NCBI RefSeq assembly: GCF_037963145.1
Contig: NZ_CP150144.1
Location: 3,534,001-3,598,000 of the forward strand
DNA length: 64,000 nucleotides
Direction: 5' to 3'
Origin: Oceanobacillus sp. FSL K6-2867
GTDB lineage: Bacteria; Bacillota; Bacilli; Bacillales; Amphibacillaceae
Numbering within the stretch: the stretch's first letter is position 1; each line of letters starts with the position of its first letter. The position numbers and the translations under genes were made by a program. The notes beneath the pieces were generated by a model, which worked only from the letters and a program-made list of their open reading frames with translations, did no database searches and was not told the origin of the DNA. This document shows, piece after piece, positions 8,420 through 16,532 of the stretch.

Positions 8420-8563
8420 TTATATTTTATCTTCATTTTTAACTTCTTCTGCTAAATTACTGGCAATCCAACGCTTTGCTGTTGTTTCATCAATTTCATA
8501 TACTTTGCCTGCTCGCAGCAATTCACCATGATAGGCTGTCTGTACATTCATTTTTACCTTCAT
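8420..8563 (-). CDS. 47-residue phage-like small protein
   Basis: Reading frame of 47 codons from ATG 8563 to TAA at 8420-8422 with AAAGAGGT about 9 bases upstream of the start. The protein begins MKVKMNVQTAYHGELLRAGK and continues VYEIDETTAKRWIASNLAEE. The layout (beta strand, AGKVYEID, then TAKRWI-x3-LAEEV) is like small proteins found in phage structural modules, for example between capsid and head-tail genes, where such proteins carry D-x-x-T-A-x-R-W-I. This is pattern recognition, not a search. No other phage gene is nearby apart from the doubtful 87-residue frame, so it may be a prophage remnant. Confidence 0.55.
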   Translation of the reverse strand: MKVKMNVQTAYHGELLRAGKVYEIDETTAKRWIASNLAEEVKNEDKI

Positions 8564-8756
8564 TATTTAGGACCTCTTTCTATTTTTTTCTAGTTTTAGT
8601 ATACATGAAAATGGTGTTTTTTTGGTTTAAAAATAAAAAAAGTTAGATTGCTGTGTCAAAGCTAGCCTGCAATTCGACTTTAACCTTTATTATTTGAAAA
8701 ATCCACCCTTTGCAAATTTTTTTATTTGTGGTAAAGTAATGATAAGTAAATACGTA

Positions 8757-8862
8757 GCGTTATTCACTAGGGGAACCCTTGATAAGGGCTGAGAAAAAAG
8801 TAGTTACTTTGAAACCCTCAAAACCTGAACAGGCTAGCACCTGCGTAGGAATGTGGCAAGGG
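8757..8862 (+). ncRNA. TPP riboswitch (THI element)
   Basis: Conserved thi-box landmarks appear in order: CACTAGGGGAACCC (8766-8779), GGGCTGAGA (8787-8795), ACCCTCAAAACCTGAACAGG (about 8814-8833) and the closing GCACCTGCGTAGGAATGTGG. These match the pyrimidine- and pyrophosphate-sensing arms of the thiamine pyrophosphate aptamer. A terminator hairpin follows at 8899-8928, so thiamine pyrophosphate should cause premature termination ahead of tenI-thiO-thiS-thiG-thiF. Confidence 0.95.
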
Positions 8863-8898
8863 CGAATTGTATTGTTAATTTCATTATACAAATACGAT

Positions 8899-8928
8899 AC
8901 CACTTTCTATGCAGAAAAGTGGTTTTTT
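8899..8928 (+). terminator. Riboswitch expression-platform terminator
   Basis: CCACTTTCT pairs with AGAAAAGTGG around ATGC, with one bulge, followed by seven T. It lies between the TPP aptamer and tenI and is the predicted OFF structure at high thiamine pyrophosphate. Confidence 0.85.
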
Positions 8929-9002
8929 TGTGTACATAAAAATTGTAATTGCATGGTCGGTTAATGATTTCTGTACTATGTCTGAAAGAAAGGGTGATTT
9001 GG

Positions 9003-9599
9003 ATGAAGTTAATTGCTGTAACCGGAGACAGCATGACTGTTGATAAGCTAGCCGATACTATTGCAGCCATCAAGGACAAGATCGATTTCCTTCAAATTCG
9101 TGAAAAATCAAAAACAGCTCGTGAAATTTTTCAGCTGCTGGACTATTTGCGAATGAATGGTGTCAATAAAGAAAAAATAATCCTAAATGATCGGCTTGAT
9201 ATTGCACTCCTTAGAGATATTCCGAATCTTCATCTGCCAGAGCATGGATTACCAGTAAAAATAGTCAAGGAACAATATCCGCATCTAAGGGTTGGCTGCA
9301 GTGTTCATTCATTCGAAAAAGCGAAAGAAGCTGAAGCGGATGGGGCGGATTATGTAATATATGGTCATTGTTTTGAGACAAGCAGTAAAAGCGGAATACC
9401 TCCGAATGGGATTTTGCCAATTGAACAAATGAAAAGAAAACTCCACATCCCTGTTTATGGCATTGGAGGAATTTCATTAAATGAGGTGTCATTAATGAAA
9501 CAGTCAAAAGCAGATGGGATTGCAATTATGTCCGGCATTTTCCATGCGGATGCACCAAGCGTGATGGCAAAAAAATATAGGGAGGCAATTTCAAAATGA
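9003..9599 (+). CDS. tenI: Thiazole tautomerase TenI
   Basis: 198-residue TIM-barrel protein of the ThiE/TenI superfamily. TenI isomerises the thiazole phosphate carboxylate tautomer made by ThiG. Visible elements are FLQIREKSKTAREIFQL (phosphate and substrate loop), IILNDRLDIA, GCSVHSFEKAKEAEADGADYV with the active-site His, and YGIGGISL plus GIAIMSGIF as C-terminal phosphate-binding loops. The loop sequence and the position directly before thiO favour TenI over ThiE (thiamine phosphate synthase), though the two are easily confused. ATG 9003 is preferred over upstream in-frame codons because an AAAGGGTG site precedes it. The stop overlaps the thiO start (ATGA). The gene is under the TPP riboswitch. 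Confidence 0.85.
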   Translation: MKLIAVTGDSMTVDKLADTIAAIKDKIDFLQIREKSKTAREIFQLLDYLRMNGVNKEKIILNDRLDIALLRDIPNLHLPEHGLPVKIVKEQYPHLRVGCSVHSFEKAKEAEADGADYVIYGHCFETSSKSGIPPNGILPIEQMKRKLHIPVYGIGGISLNEVSLMKQSKADGIAIMSGIFHADAPSVMAKKYREAISK

Positions 9600-10705
9600 A
9601 ACAGCATTATGAAGCAGTTGTAATAGGCGGTGGTATTATTGGGTGTTCAATAGCCTACTATTTAGCAAAAGAAAAGGTCGATGTTGCGTTATTTGAAAAA
9701 GGAAGAATTGGTTCGATGACTACAAGCGCTGCGGCTGGTATGCTCGGGGCTCATTCTGAAAGCAATGGCGAGGATGCGATGTTTTCGTTTGCCAGATCGA
9801 GTCAACAAGCATACTTTAGGTTGAAGGATGAGCTTTATCGATTAAGCGGCATTGATATTGGGTACAAAGAAGGTGGAATATTAAAGCTTGTATTTTCAGA
9901 TACAGATAAGCATCAGCTTACTTCGCTTCTGAAGCAGCCAACTGCAGAATGGTTGAATGAGGAAGAAGTAAAGAAAAGGGAGCCAATGATTGCTCCAAAT
10001 ATATTAGGAGCAGCATATATAAAGGATGATGTGAGTATAATGCCGGATAAAACCTGTGAAAGCTTTGCTAAAAGTGCTCGAGCCCTTGGTGCATCCATTA
10101 TTGAAAGCAATGATGTTTATCAAGTGGAAAAGAAAGATGGCAACTATCTTGTCCGAACAATGCAAGGTGATGTCGAAGCAAATTATGTTGTCTTTGCTAC
10201 AGGTGTATATGGTAATGGGCTATTTAAGCAAATTGGATTAGATGAAGAGCTTATACCAATTAAAGGTGAAAGTTTAATCGTTCACAGTGAACAGCATGTA
10301 TTAAAGCACACCCTGTTTCATGAAAGCTGTTATATCGTTCCTAGAAATAATGGAAAGCTCGTTATTGGTGCAACAATGACCGGGAAGGATTGGAGTGATA
10401 CTGTAAGCCTTGAAGGAATCAAGTTTTTAATTGAAAAGGCAAAAGCCATGCTTCCATCTGCAATCGAATGGAATATCGATCACGTTCAGGCAGGCTTACG
10501 ACCAGGAACGTTTGATGGTTACCCATTTATCGGAAGTCATCCAAAGGAAGAAAGGATACTTATTGCATGTGGTCATTACCGAAATGGAATTTTACTTGCC
10601 CCAGCAACAGGAGAAATGATTCGTAATTTTATTATTGGAAAAGACATAAATAACGAATGGATGCAGACATTTCGTGTAGATCGTCGTCAAAGCATAGTAG
10701 TTTAG
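9596..10705 (+). CDS. thiO: Glycine oxidase ThiO
   Basis: 369-residue FAD-dependent oxidase of the D-amino acid oxidase family. It oxidises glycine to the imine (dehydroglycine) used in thiazole synthesis in aerobic Bacilli. The N-terminal GGGIIGCSIAYYLAKE is the dinucleotide-binding beta-alpha-beta fold with the GxGxxG-type Gly cluster, followed by an acidic residue at the strand 2 end (ALFEKG). TTSAAAGMLGAH follows, and the C-terminal segment HVQAGLRPGTFDGYPFIG has the conserved Arg that binds the substrate carboxylate, then GHYRNGILLAPATG. It overlaps tenI by 4 bases and is followed after 12 bases by thiS. Confidence 0.93.
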   Translation: MKQHYEAVVIGGGIIGCSIAYYLAKEKVDVALFEKGRIGSMTTSAAAGMLGAHSESNGEDAMFSFARSSQQAYFRLKDELYRLSGIDIGYKEGGILKLVFSDTDKHQLTSLLKQPTAEWLNEEEVKKREPMIAPNILGAAYIKDDVSIMPDKTCESFAKSARALGASIIESNDVYQVEKKDGNYLVRTMQGDVEANYVVFATGVYGNGLFKQIGLDEELIPIKGESLIVHSEQHVLKHTLFHESCYIVPRNNGKLVIGATMTGKDWSDTVSLEGIKFLIEKAKAMLPSAIEWNIDHVQAGLRPGTFDGYPFIGSHPKEERILIACGHYRNGILLAPATGEMIRNFIIGKDINNEWMQTFRVDRRQSIVV

Positions 10706-10717
10706 GAGGTGATAAAA

Positions 10718-10921
10718 ATGAAATTTCAGCTGAATGGGAAACAGGTGGAGCTTCCAGAATTAGTGGATTCAGTGGGGAAACTTTTGACACACTATCAGCT
10801 GCAATCAAGAATTGCTGTTGTAGAGGTAAATAAGGAAATTGTTATGAAGGAAGAATACGAAACCAAAATGCTTTTCAATGGGGATGTTGTAGAAATTATT
10901 CATTTTGTAGGAGGAGGATGA
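10718..10921 (+). CDS. thiS: Sulfur carrier protein ThiS
   Basis: 67-residue ubiquitin-like protein ending in the Gly-Gly tail (IIHFVGGG) that ThiF adenylates and that carries thiocarboxylate sulfur to ThiG. Core motifs are [14 protein letters not shown] and [16 protein letters not shown] 10718 is chosen because AGGAGGT ends 7 bases upstream; the in-frame GTG at 10709 overlaps that ribosome site. The stop overlaps or abuts the thiG start, as usual for this pair. Confidence 0.93.
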   Translation: MKFQLNGKQVELPELVDSVGKLLTHYQLQSRIAVVEVNKEIVMKEEYETKMLFNGDVVEIIHFVGGG

Positions 10922-10923
10922 TT

Positions 10924-11691
10924 ATGTTAACCATTGCTAATCGTACATTCCAATCTCGTCTATTATTAGGCACAGGGAAGTACCCATCATTTGAGGTTCA
11001 AAAAGAAGCAGTAGCAGTATCGGAAACAGAAATTTTAACGTTTGCTGTTAGAAGAATGAATATTTTTGAAGCAAGTCAGCCTAATTTCCTGGAACAATTG
11101 GACTTAACTAAGTATACATTACTTCCGAACACAGCTGGAGCAAGTACGGCCGAGGAGGCTGTCCGTATAGCGAAACTAGCAAAAGCCTCTGGTTTATGTG
11201 ACATGATTAAGGTAGAGATAATTGGGGATCAGCGCACGCTTTTGCCAGATCCAGTAGAAACCTTAAAAGCATCCGAAATGCTCCTTGAGGAAGGCTTTAT
11301 CGTTCTGCCATATACGTCAGATGATGTTGTCTTGGCGAAGCGTCTGGAGGATTTGGGAGTGCATGCTGTTATGCCAGGTGCAAGTCCCATTGGTTCGGGA
11401 AAGGGAATCATTAATCCTTTAAATCTAGCATTTATTATTGAACAATCCAATGTACCCGTAATTGTTGATGCGGGAATTGGTTCTCCTAAGGATGTAGCAT
11501 ATGCAATGGAGCTTGGAGCAGATGGAGTGCTTTTAAATACTGCGGTTTCTGGAGCAAAAAATCCAATCAAGATGGCGAAAGCTGTAAAATATGCGTTGGA
11601 AGCTGGCAGGCTGGGTTATGAAGCGGGAAGAATAGAAGAAAAAGACTATGCAGTGGCAAGCAGTCCGACAACAGGGATGGTAGGAACGTGA
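10924..11691 (+). CDS. thiG: Thiazole synthase ThiG
   Basis: 255-residue TIM-barrel enzyme that joins deoxyxylulose phosphate, dehydroglycine and ThiS thiocarboxylate to form the thiazole phosphate. Landmarks are [16 protein letters not shown] at the N-terminus, [29 protein letters not shown] with the imine-forming Lys, and the phosphate site [23 protein letters not shown] 10924 matches the family start MLTI and sits 6 bases after GGAGGAGG; ATG 10918 is an in-frame alternative giving two extra residues and an ATGA overlap with thiS. The C-terminus overlaps thiF by GTGA. Confidence 0.94.
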   Translation: MLTIANRTFQSRLLLGTGKYPSFEVQKEAVAVSETEILTFAVRRMNIFEASQPNFLEQLDLTKYTLLPNTAGASTAEEAVRIAKLAKASGLCDMIKVEIIGDQRTLLPDPVETLKASEMLLEEGFIVLPYTSDDVVLAKRLEDLGVHAVMPGASPIGSGKGIINPLNLAFIIEQSNVPVIVDAGIGSPKDVAYAMELGADGVLLNTAVSGAKNPIKMAKAVKYALEAGRLGYEAGRIEEKDYAVASSPTTGMVGT

Positions 11692-12707
11692 AAACCCGCT
11701 ACTCCCGCCAAGAATTATTTTTAGGAAAGGAATCACAAAAGAAAGTAGAAGCTGGAAGTGTTATTATCATCGGAGCAGGTGCATTGGGCTCCAGCAGTGC
11801 AGAAATGCTTGTACGAGCAGGTGTTGGTAAACTTACAATTGTTGATAGGGATTATGTTGAATGGAGTAATTTACAACGACAGCAATTATATGGAGAAGCG
11901 GATGTCCGGAATAAGCTGCCTAAAGCATTCGCGGCCAAGAAGAGACTTGAGCAAATCAATAGTGGGATAGAGATTAATAGCCTTATTGAGGATGTCCATG
12001 GTTTAAATATTGAAGAAATGATAAAGAATCATGATATTATTCTCGATGCTACGGATAATTTTGAAACACGGTTAATCGTAAATGATGCAGCCGTTAAACA
12101 TGGTATTCCATTTATCATGGGGGCATGTGTTTCAAGTTACGGTTCCACTTTTCCGGTTATTCCAAATGTGACACCTTGTTTGCATTGTTTGCTAAATCAT
12201 TTACCGGTGGATGGCATGACGTGTGAGACGGTAGGCGTAATCAGTCCAATTGTTCAAATGGTTACTGCAACACAAGTAACCTATGCTTTAAAGATTTTAA
12301 CTGGAGCCCAGATATCGCCAATGCTCAGGTCGCTTGATATTTGGAAGGATGAAAAGGCAGAAATAGATGTGACACGTCTTAAAAATAGCCATTGTCCAAC
12401 ATGTGGGGAGCAACCAACATACCCTTACTTGAAATTTGAGAATCAAATGAAATCTGATGTGTTATGTGGAAGAGATGCGGTCCAAATTCGACCTCCTGCT
12501 GCAAGAGTGTTTGAATTAAAAGTCTTCATGGATAGGTTAAAAGGAAATGCCACAAACCTGATAATCAATCCTTTCTTACTTTCCTGTAGTTTTGGGGAAT
12601 TTCGGATTGTTTTCTTTCGGGACGGGCGTGCAATTGTACATGGAACACATGATAAAAGAATAGCCCGTTCCGTTTATTCTCGCCTTTTGCAGTATTATTC
12701 AGAGTAA
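11688..12707 (+). CDS. thiF: ThiS adenylyltransferase ThiF
   Basis: 339-residue E1-like enzyme of the MoeB/ThiF family; it adenylates the ThiS C-terminus. The nucleotide-binding [18 protein letters not shown] is near residue 30, followed by the conserved [13 protein letters not shown] and [11 protein letters not shown]. Zinc ligands appear as CLHC and CPTC, and the conserved crossover-loop Cys lies in GMTCETVG. An extra C-terminal domain of about 80 residues without a rhodanese motif is present, as in Bacillus ThiF. Translation starts at GTG 11688, overlapping the thiG stop. This is the last gene of the riboswitch operon; unlike the B. subtilis order, no tenA precedes and no thiD follows. Confidence 0.92.
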   Translation: MKTRYSRQELFLGKESQKKVEAGSVIIIGAGALGSSSAEMLVRAGVGKLTIVDRDYVEWSNLQRQQLYGEADVRNKLPKAFAAKKRLEQINSGIEINSLIEDVHGLNIEEMIKNHDIILDATDNFETRLIVNDAAVKHGIPFIMGACVSSYGSTFPVIPNVTPCLHCLLNHLPVDGMTCETVGVISPIVQMVTATQVTYALKILTGAQISPMLRSLDIWKDEKAEIDVTRLKNSHCPTCGEQPTYPYLKFENQMKSDVLCGRDAVQIRPPAARVFELKVFMDRLKGNATNLIINPFLLSCSFGEFRIVFFRDGRAIVHGTHDKRIARSVYSRLLQYYSE

Positions 12708-12721
12708 AATAAGCGTTTCTT

Positions 12722-12763
12722 ATAGCCCTGGACTTTAACGTTGTTAAAGACCAAGGCTATTCA
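12722..12763 (+). terminator. Hairpin after thiF
   Basis: ATAGCC, CTGG and CTTTAA arms pair with TTAAAG, CCA and GGCTAT in the segment after the thiF stop, giving a long stem around ACGTTGT. No clear T-run follows, so it may end or stabilise the transcript. Confidence 0.55.
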
Positions 12764-13247
12764 ATGTATGTTCATAAATCCATCGCTGATCTTCAATATT
12801 CACGTACTATTGCCTTTAAAATAAATCAAAAATATATAAATTACCAATGTGCAATCGTTTTCCTCGCGATGATTCCTTATTTAATAAACAATTTGTGTTA
12901 TACACCAATAGTAAATCTAGATTCCAAATAATAAATAATTGCTCTTTTTTATTTGCCATGCTACTATAATAATCAATTAGTGCAAACGTTTTCGTAAGTG
13001 TTATGCAAAAATAACGATAAACTTAATCTTTAATATTGAATGGGAAATCGCCTAAATTCATGGGTGCTGTTCAGAAAATAAAATGAAAAGTTAAGGGCCG
13101 GGCTAGATTGATCAGGATCATGAAAAAAGTAAAGGTTGTTAAAGGAATGAAGGCATAATCTATGGATATAATAGAAGTTTATCACCTTTTGCATTCTGTA
13201 AACTTAAAAATTCATTCCAATTAGCAACAAAAAACAGGGGGATAATG
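12764..13247 (+). other. Intergenic regulatory region upstream of the alpha-glucosidase
   Basis: About 480 bases without a gene. It contains a TATAAT at 12965-12970 and, just downstream, a LacI/CcpA-type operator at 12981-12994, plus a weaker relative at 12850-12863. The remaining 250 bases form a long AT-rich leader with a small dyad TGATCAGGATCA around 13109-13120. No open frame with a ribosome site was seen. Confidence 0.6.
12981..12994 (+). promoter_or_regulatory. LacI/CcpA-type operator next to a -10 (alpha-glucosidase promoter)
   Basis: TGCAAACGTTTTCG lies 10 bases downstream of TATAAT 12965-12970. The identical core TGCAAACGTTTTC occurs at 15111 before the sugar-binding protein, and the reverse TTTGCGCAAACGTT is at 14960-14975. 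The sites suit the LacI-family regulator at 18705; a cre site for CcpA is the alternative because the consensus sequences are similar. Confidence 0.65.
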
Positions 13248-14900
13248 ATGAAAAAAATATGGTGGAAAGAAGCAACCGCTTATCAAGTATACCCGCGAAG
13301 CTTTATGGACTCAAACGGAGATGGTATTGGAGATATCCAAGGAGTTATTTCAAAGCTTGATTACCTGAGGGAACTTGGCATTGATGTGATTTGGATAAGT
13401 CCAATTTATCAATCTCCAAATGATGATAATGGCTATGATATTAGTGATTATCAAGCAATCATGGGTGAATTCGGTACGATGGCAGACTTTGACCAACTAC
13501 TTGATGCTGCCCATCATCGTGGAATGAAACTAATTATGGATTTGGTTATAAACCATACATCTGATGAGCATCCATGGTTTATTGAGTCACGTGCATCGAA
13601 AGATAATCCGTATCGAGATTATTATATTTGGCATCCAGGTAAAAAAGGGCAGGAGCCAAATAACTGGGAGTCAATCTTTGGTGGATCGGCATGGGAATAC
13701 AATGAAGAAACAAAGGATTATTATCTGCATGTGTTCTCCAAAAAACAGCCAGATTTAAATTGGGAGAATCCAATTGTTCGAAATGAGCTGTATACAATGG
13801 TAAATTGGTGGCTTGATAAAGGTATTGATGGGTTTCGAGTGGATGCGATTTCCCATATTAAAAAGATTGCAGGATTCCCAGATTTGCCAAACCCAGAAAA
13901 AAAGAAATACGTTCCTTCCTATAAGGGTCATATGAATCGTCAAGGTATTCAAGTGTTTTTAGCGGAATTAAAAGAGAAAACCTTTGCTAATTATGACATT
14001 ATGACTGTTGGGGAAGCCAATGGCGTAGCTTTGGATGAAGCAGAAGAGTGGGTCGGTGAAGAGAAAGGGAAATTCGATATGATTTTCCAATTTGAGCATT
14101 TAGACCTTTGGGGGAAGCATACCAGTACAGGTTTGGATATACATGCTTTAAAGAAGACATTGACCAAATGGCAAAAAGGTTTAGAAGGAACTGGCTGGAA
14201 TGCGTTATTTTTAGAAAACCATGACCAGCCCCGCTCCCTTTCAACATGGGGTAATAGTGAGGAATATCGTGTGGTATCAGCTAAAAGCTTAGCTACAATG
14301 TTTTTTCTTATGCAAGGAACGCCCTTTATTTATCAGGGACAGGAAATTGGGATGACGAATGTTCAGTTTTCATCCATTGATGATTATGATGACGTTGGAA
14401 TGAGAAATTATTATTACGAAGAGTTAAGTAAAGGAACGCCAGTCGAAAAAATCATGGAGGTGATTTGGAAAACTGGTCGTGATAATTCAAGGACACCCAT
14501 GCAATGGACGAATGAAAAGCATGCCGGTTTTACGGATGGGACACCATGGATGAAAGTGAATCCGAACTATACGGAAATAAATGTAAAAAGAGATATGCAA
14601 AATCCGAATTCAATCTATCATTATTATAAAAAACTAATTAAGTTGAGAAAAGAGAATAGCGTTTTTATTTATGGCAACTACGATTTAATTTTAGATAAGC
14701 ATGACTATGTATATGCATATACGAGAACATTGAATGATGAGGCTGTTATCATTATGACCAACTTGTTTGCGAAACAGGTGGAGATAGAGCTTCCTGCAGA
14801 GTTGAAGTCTAAGAAGAAAAAATTATTGCTGTGTAATTATAATGAGTCAAAAGCAAATGTAATGAGACCATATGAGGCTAGAGTTTATCGATTGGGCTAG
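13248..14900 (+). CDS. Alpha-glucosidase / oligo-1,6-glucosidase (GH13)
   Basis: 550-residue cytoplasmic glycoside hydrolase of family GH13, oligo-glucosidase subfamily. It begins MKKIWWKEATAYQVYPRSF and has the four GH13 regions: DLVINHTSDEHPWF (I), GFRVDAISH (II, nucleophile Asp near residue 199), TVGEAN (III, acid/base Glu near 256) and ENHDQPR (IV, Asp near 326). A C-terminal beta domain follows. Hydrolysis of imported malto- or isomalto-oligosaccharides is inferred from the ABC importer genes that follow; trehalose-6-phosphate hydrolase is a less likely relative because no PTS gene is here. ATG 13248 is spaced 6 bases from AGGGGG; ATG 13245 is in frame and only 3 bases away. Confidence 0.9.
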   Translation: MKKIWWKEATAYQVYPRSFMDSNGDGIGDIQGVISKLDYLRELGIDVIWISPIYQSPNDDNGYDISDYQAIMGEFGTMADFDQLLDAAHHRGMKLIMDLVINHTSDEHPWFIESRASKDNPYRDYYIWHPGKKGQEPNNWESIFGGSAWEYNEETKDYYLHVFSKKQPDLNWENPIVRNELYTMVNWWLDKGIDGFRVDAISHIKKIAGFPDLPNPEKKKYVPSYKGHMNRQGIQVFLAELKEKTFANYDIMTVGEANGVALDEAEEWVGEEKGKFDMIFQFEHLDLWGKHTSTGLDIHALKKTLTKWQKGLEGTGWNALFLENHDQPRSLSTWGNSEEYRVVSAKSLATMFFLMQGTPFIYQGQEIGMTNVQFSSIDDYDDVGMRNYYYEELSKGTPVEKIMEVIWKTGRDNSRTPMQWTNEKHAGFTDGTPWMKVNPNYTEINVKRDMQNPNSIYHYYKKLIKLRKENSVFIYGNYDLILDKHDYVYAYTRTLNDEAVIIMTNLFAKQVEIELPAELKSKKKKLLLCNYNESKANVMRPYEARVYRLG

Positions 14901-14959
14901 CTTGTTCCAGAAGAGGGCGAATATATAGTTTTGTCCTCTTTTAATAAGACTTAATGAAT

Positions 14960-14975
14960 AACGTTTGCGCAAATT
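14960..14975 (-). promoter_or_regulatory. LacI/CcpA-type operator (reverse orientation)
   Basis: AACGTTTGCGCAAATT; the reverse strand reads AATTTGCGCAAACGTT, sharing GCAAACGTT with the operators at 12981 and 15111. It lies between the alpha-glucosidase and the promoter of the binding-protein gene. Confidence 0.5.
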
Positions 14976-15066
14976 AATAAAAAATAGAAAATGATTTAGT
15001 AATGAAGATGGATAGATAATAAATTTGTAATCGCTATCAAGTGCGATAATTATTTATATTTAGATA

Positions 15067-15124
15067 TTGATATTCTAAGAGAACAATGTATAATAAATAT
15101 CATAGAGTTGTGCAAACGTTTTCC
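15067..15124 (+). promoter_or_regulatory. SigA-type promoter with overlapping downstream operator (mal-type operon)
   Basis: TTGATA (15067-15072), a 16-base spacer and TATAAT (15089-15094) form a near-consensus SigA promoter. TGCAAACGTTTTCC follows at 15111-15124, at the expected transcription start, a classic place for repression by a LacI-family protein. It drives the binding protein and the two permease genes. Confidence 0.8.
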
Positions 15125-15173
15125 TATTTTAATAGGGAAACATTGCAAAATTTAATCCGGGGAGGACAATTAG

Positions 15174-16460
15174 ATGAAAAAGTGGTTGAGCTTTTGTATT
15201 ATATTTTTACTTGCTATGGGGATTTTAGCAGCTTGTGGTCCAGATGATGCGGAACCATCAAATACAGATGAGGGTACGAATACCAATGCGACTGCTGAAG
15301 GTGAAATGCCGGAAAAACCGGAAGCGCTTACGCTGTGGGTGAATGCAGAGGAAAAACAAGAGGAAGCTGTAAAAGAAATAACAGATAAATATACAGAGGA
15401 GACAGGCATTGCAGTTAATATGGTTCCTGTCGATATGCTCGAACAAGTAGAAAAACTGGATGTGGAAGGCCCTGCTGGGAACGGACCAGATATTATTTTT
15501 CAACCACATGACAGGATTGGAGATCTCGTTTTAAGAGGATTAGTTGACCCAATAAATCTGGGTGATAAGGAAGCGGAGTATACACAAACAGCATTGGATG
15601 CTGTTCAATATGATGGAGAATATTGGGGATATCCGGCAGTAATTGAGACGTATGCAATGTATTATAATAAATCATTGGTTGATGAAGAAATTGAAACGAT
15701 GGAAGATCTGATGGCAATAGCTGAGCGCGACACAAACGCAAGTAATGATGAATTTGGTTTCTTAATGGAAGCAGCAAACTTCTATTTTATATATCCATTC
15801 TTCTCTGGTAATGGTGCATATGTATTTGCAAACGATGAGGGGAATTATGATATCACTGATATCGGACTAGCTAATGAAGGATCAATAGAAGGCGGTAACT
15901 TAGTGCAATCTTGGTTTGATAATAGCTATATTCCACAAGATTTAACACCTGATATTATGAATGGACTATTCCAAGAAGGAAAAGTATCCGCTGTTATTAA
16001 TGGACCATGGATGGTTCGTGACTATACAGAGGCTTTAGGTGATGACTTAGCAGCAGCGCCGCTACCAATACTGGATAATGGAGAGAATCCGAAGTCATTT
16101 GTTGGTGTGAAATCTTATATGCTATCCTACTACTCGGAGAACAAAGAGTGGGCTGAGGATTTGATGGCGTATATTACAAACTTTGAAAACTCTATGACGT
16201 ATTATGATGTTGCTGGGGAAATCCCTGCTCGTGACGACGCGATGGAAGCCCCGATTATTGCAGACGATCCAATTTTCTCCGCATTTGCTGAGCAAACAAC
16301 ATATGGAGAACCGATGCCAAGTGTGCCAGCAATGCAACAAGTATGGGATCCAATTAACAATGCGCTTAATTTTATTTCTAAAGGTGAGCCTGTTGATGAA
16401 GTGTTAGAAGAAGCGGTACAAACGATTCAGGATCAAATTGCAGTTTCTGGAGCCAACTAA
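15174..16460 (+). CDS. Maltodextrin-type ABC sugar-binding lipoprotein
   Basis: 428-residue extracellular solute-binding lipoprotein (cluster MalE-like). The signal peptide MKKWLSFCIIFLLAMGILAAC ends with the lipobox LAAC, so the mature protein is lipid-anchored at Cys21. An acidic, Thr-rich linker follows to about residue 50. ALTLWVNAEEKQEEAVKEIT then starts the binding domain, with EYWGYPAVIETYAMYYNKSL and GPWMVRDYTEALGDDLAAAPLP as further typical MalE-family blocks. It delivers sugars to the two permeases encoded just downstream. It starts 50 bases after the operator, with GGGGAGGAC as the ribosome site. Confidence 0.92.
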   Translation: MKKWLSFCIIFLLAMGILAACGPDDAEPSNTDEGTNTNATAEGEMPEKPEALTLWVNAEEKQEEAVKEITDKYTEETGIAVNMVPVDMLEQVEKLDVEGPAGNGPDIIFQPHDRIGDLVLRGLVDPINLGDKEAEYTQTALDAVQYDGEYWGYPAVIETYAMYYNKSLVDEEIETMEDLMAIAERDTNASNDEFGFLMEAANFYFIYPFFSGNGAYVFANDEGNYDITDIGLANEGSIEGGNLVQSWFDNSYIPQDLTPDIMNGLFQEGKVSAVINGPWMVRDYTEALGDDLAAAPLPILDNGENPKSFVGVKSYMLSYYSENKEWAEDLMAYITNFENSMTYYDVAGEIPARDDAMEAPIIADDPIFSAFAEQTTYGEPMPSVPAMQQVWDPINNALNFISKGEPVDEVLEEAVQTIQDQIAVSGAN

Positions 16461-16532
16461 TATTGAAATAAATATATGGGGAGATTTACTTCCCATATAT
16501 TTATTTGCGCATTTGCATGAGGGGGAAGCCAA

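Noticed and set aside
8283..8531. 82-residue plus-strand frame
   Set aside because: It overlaps two minus-strand frames, has no ribosome site, and the minus-strand 47-residue gene has both a ribosome site and a recognisable layout.
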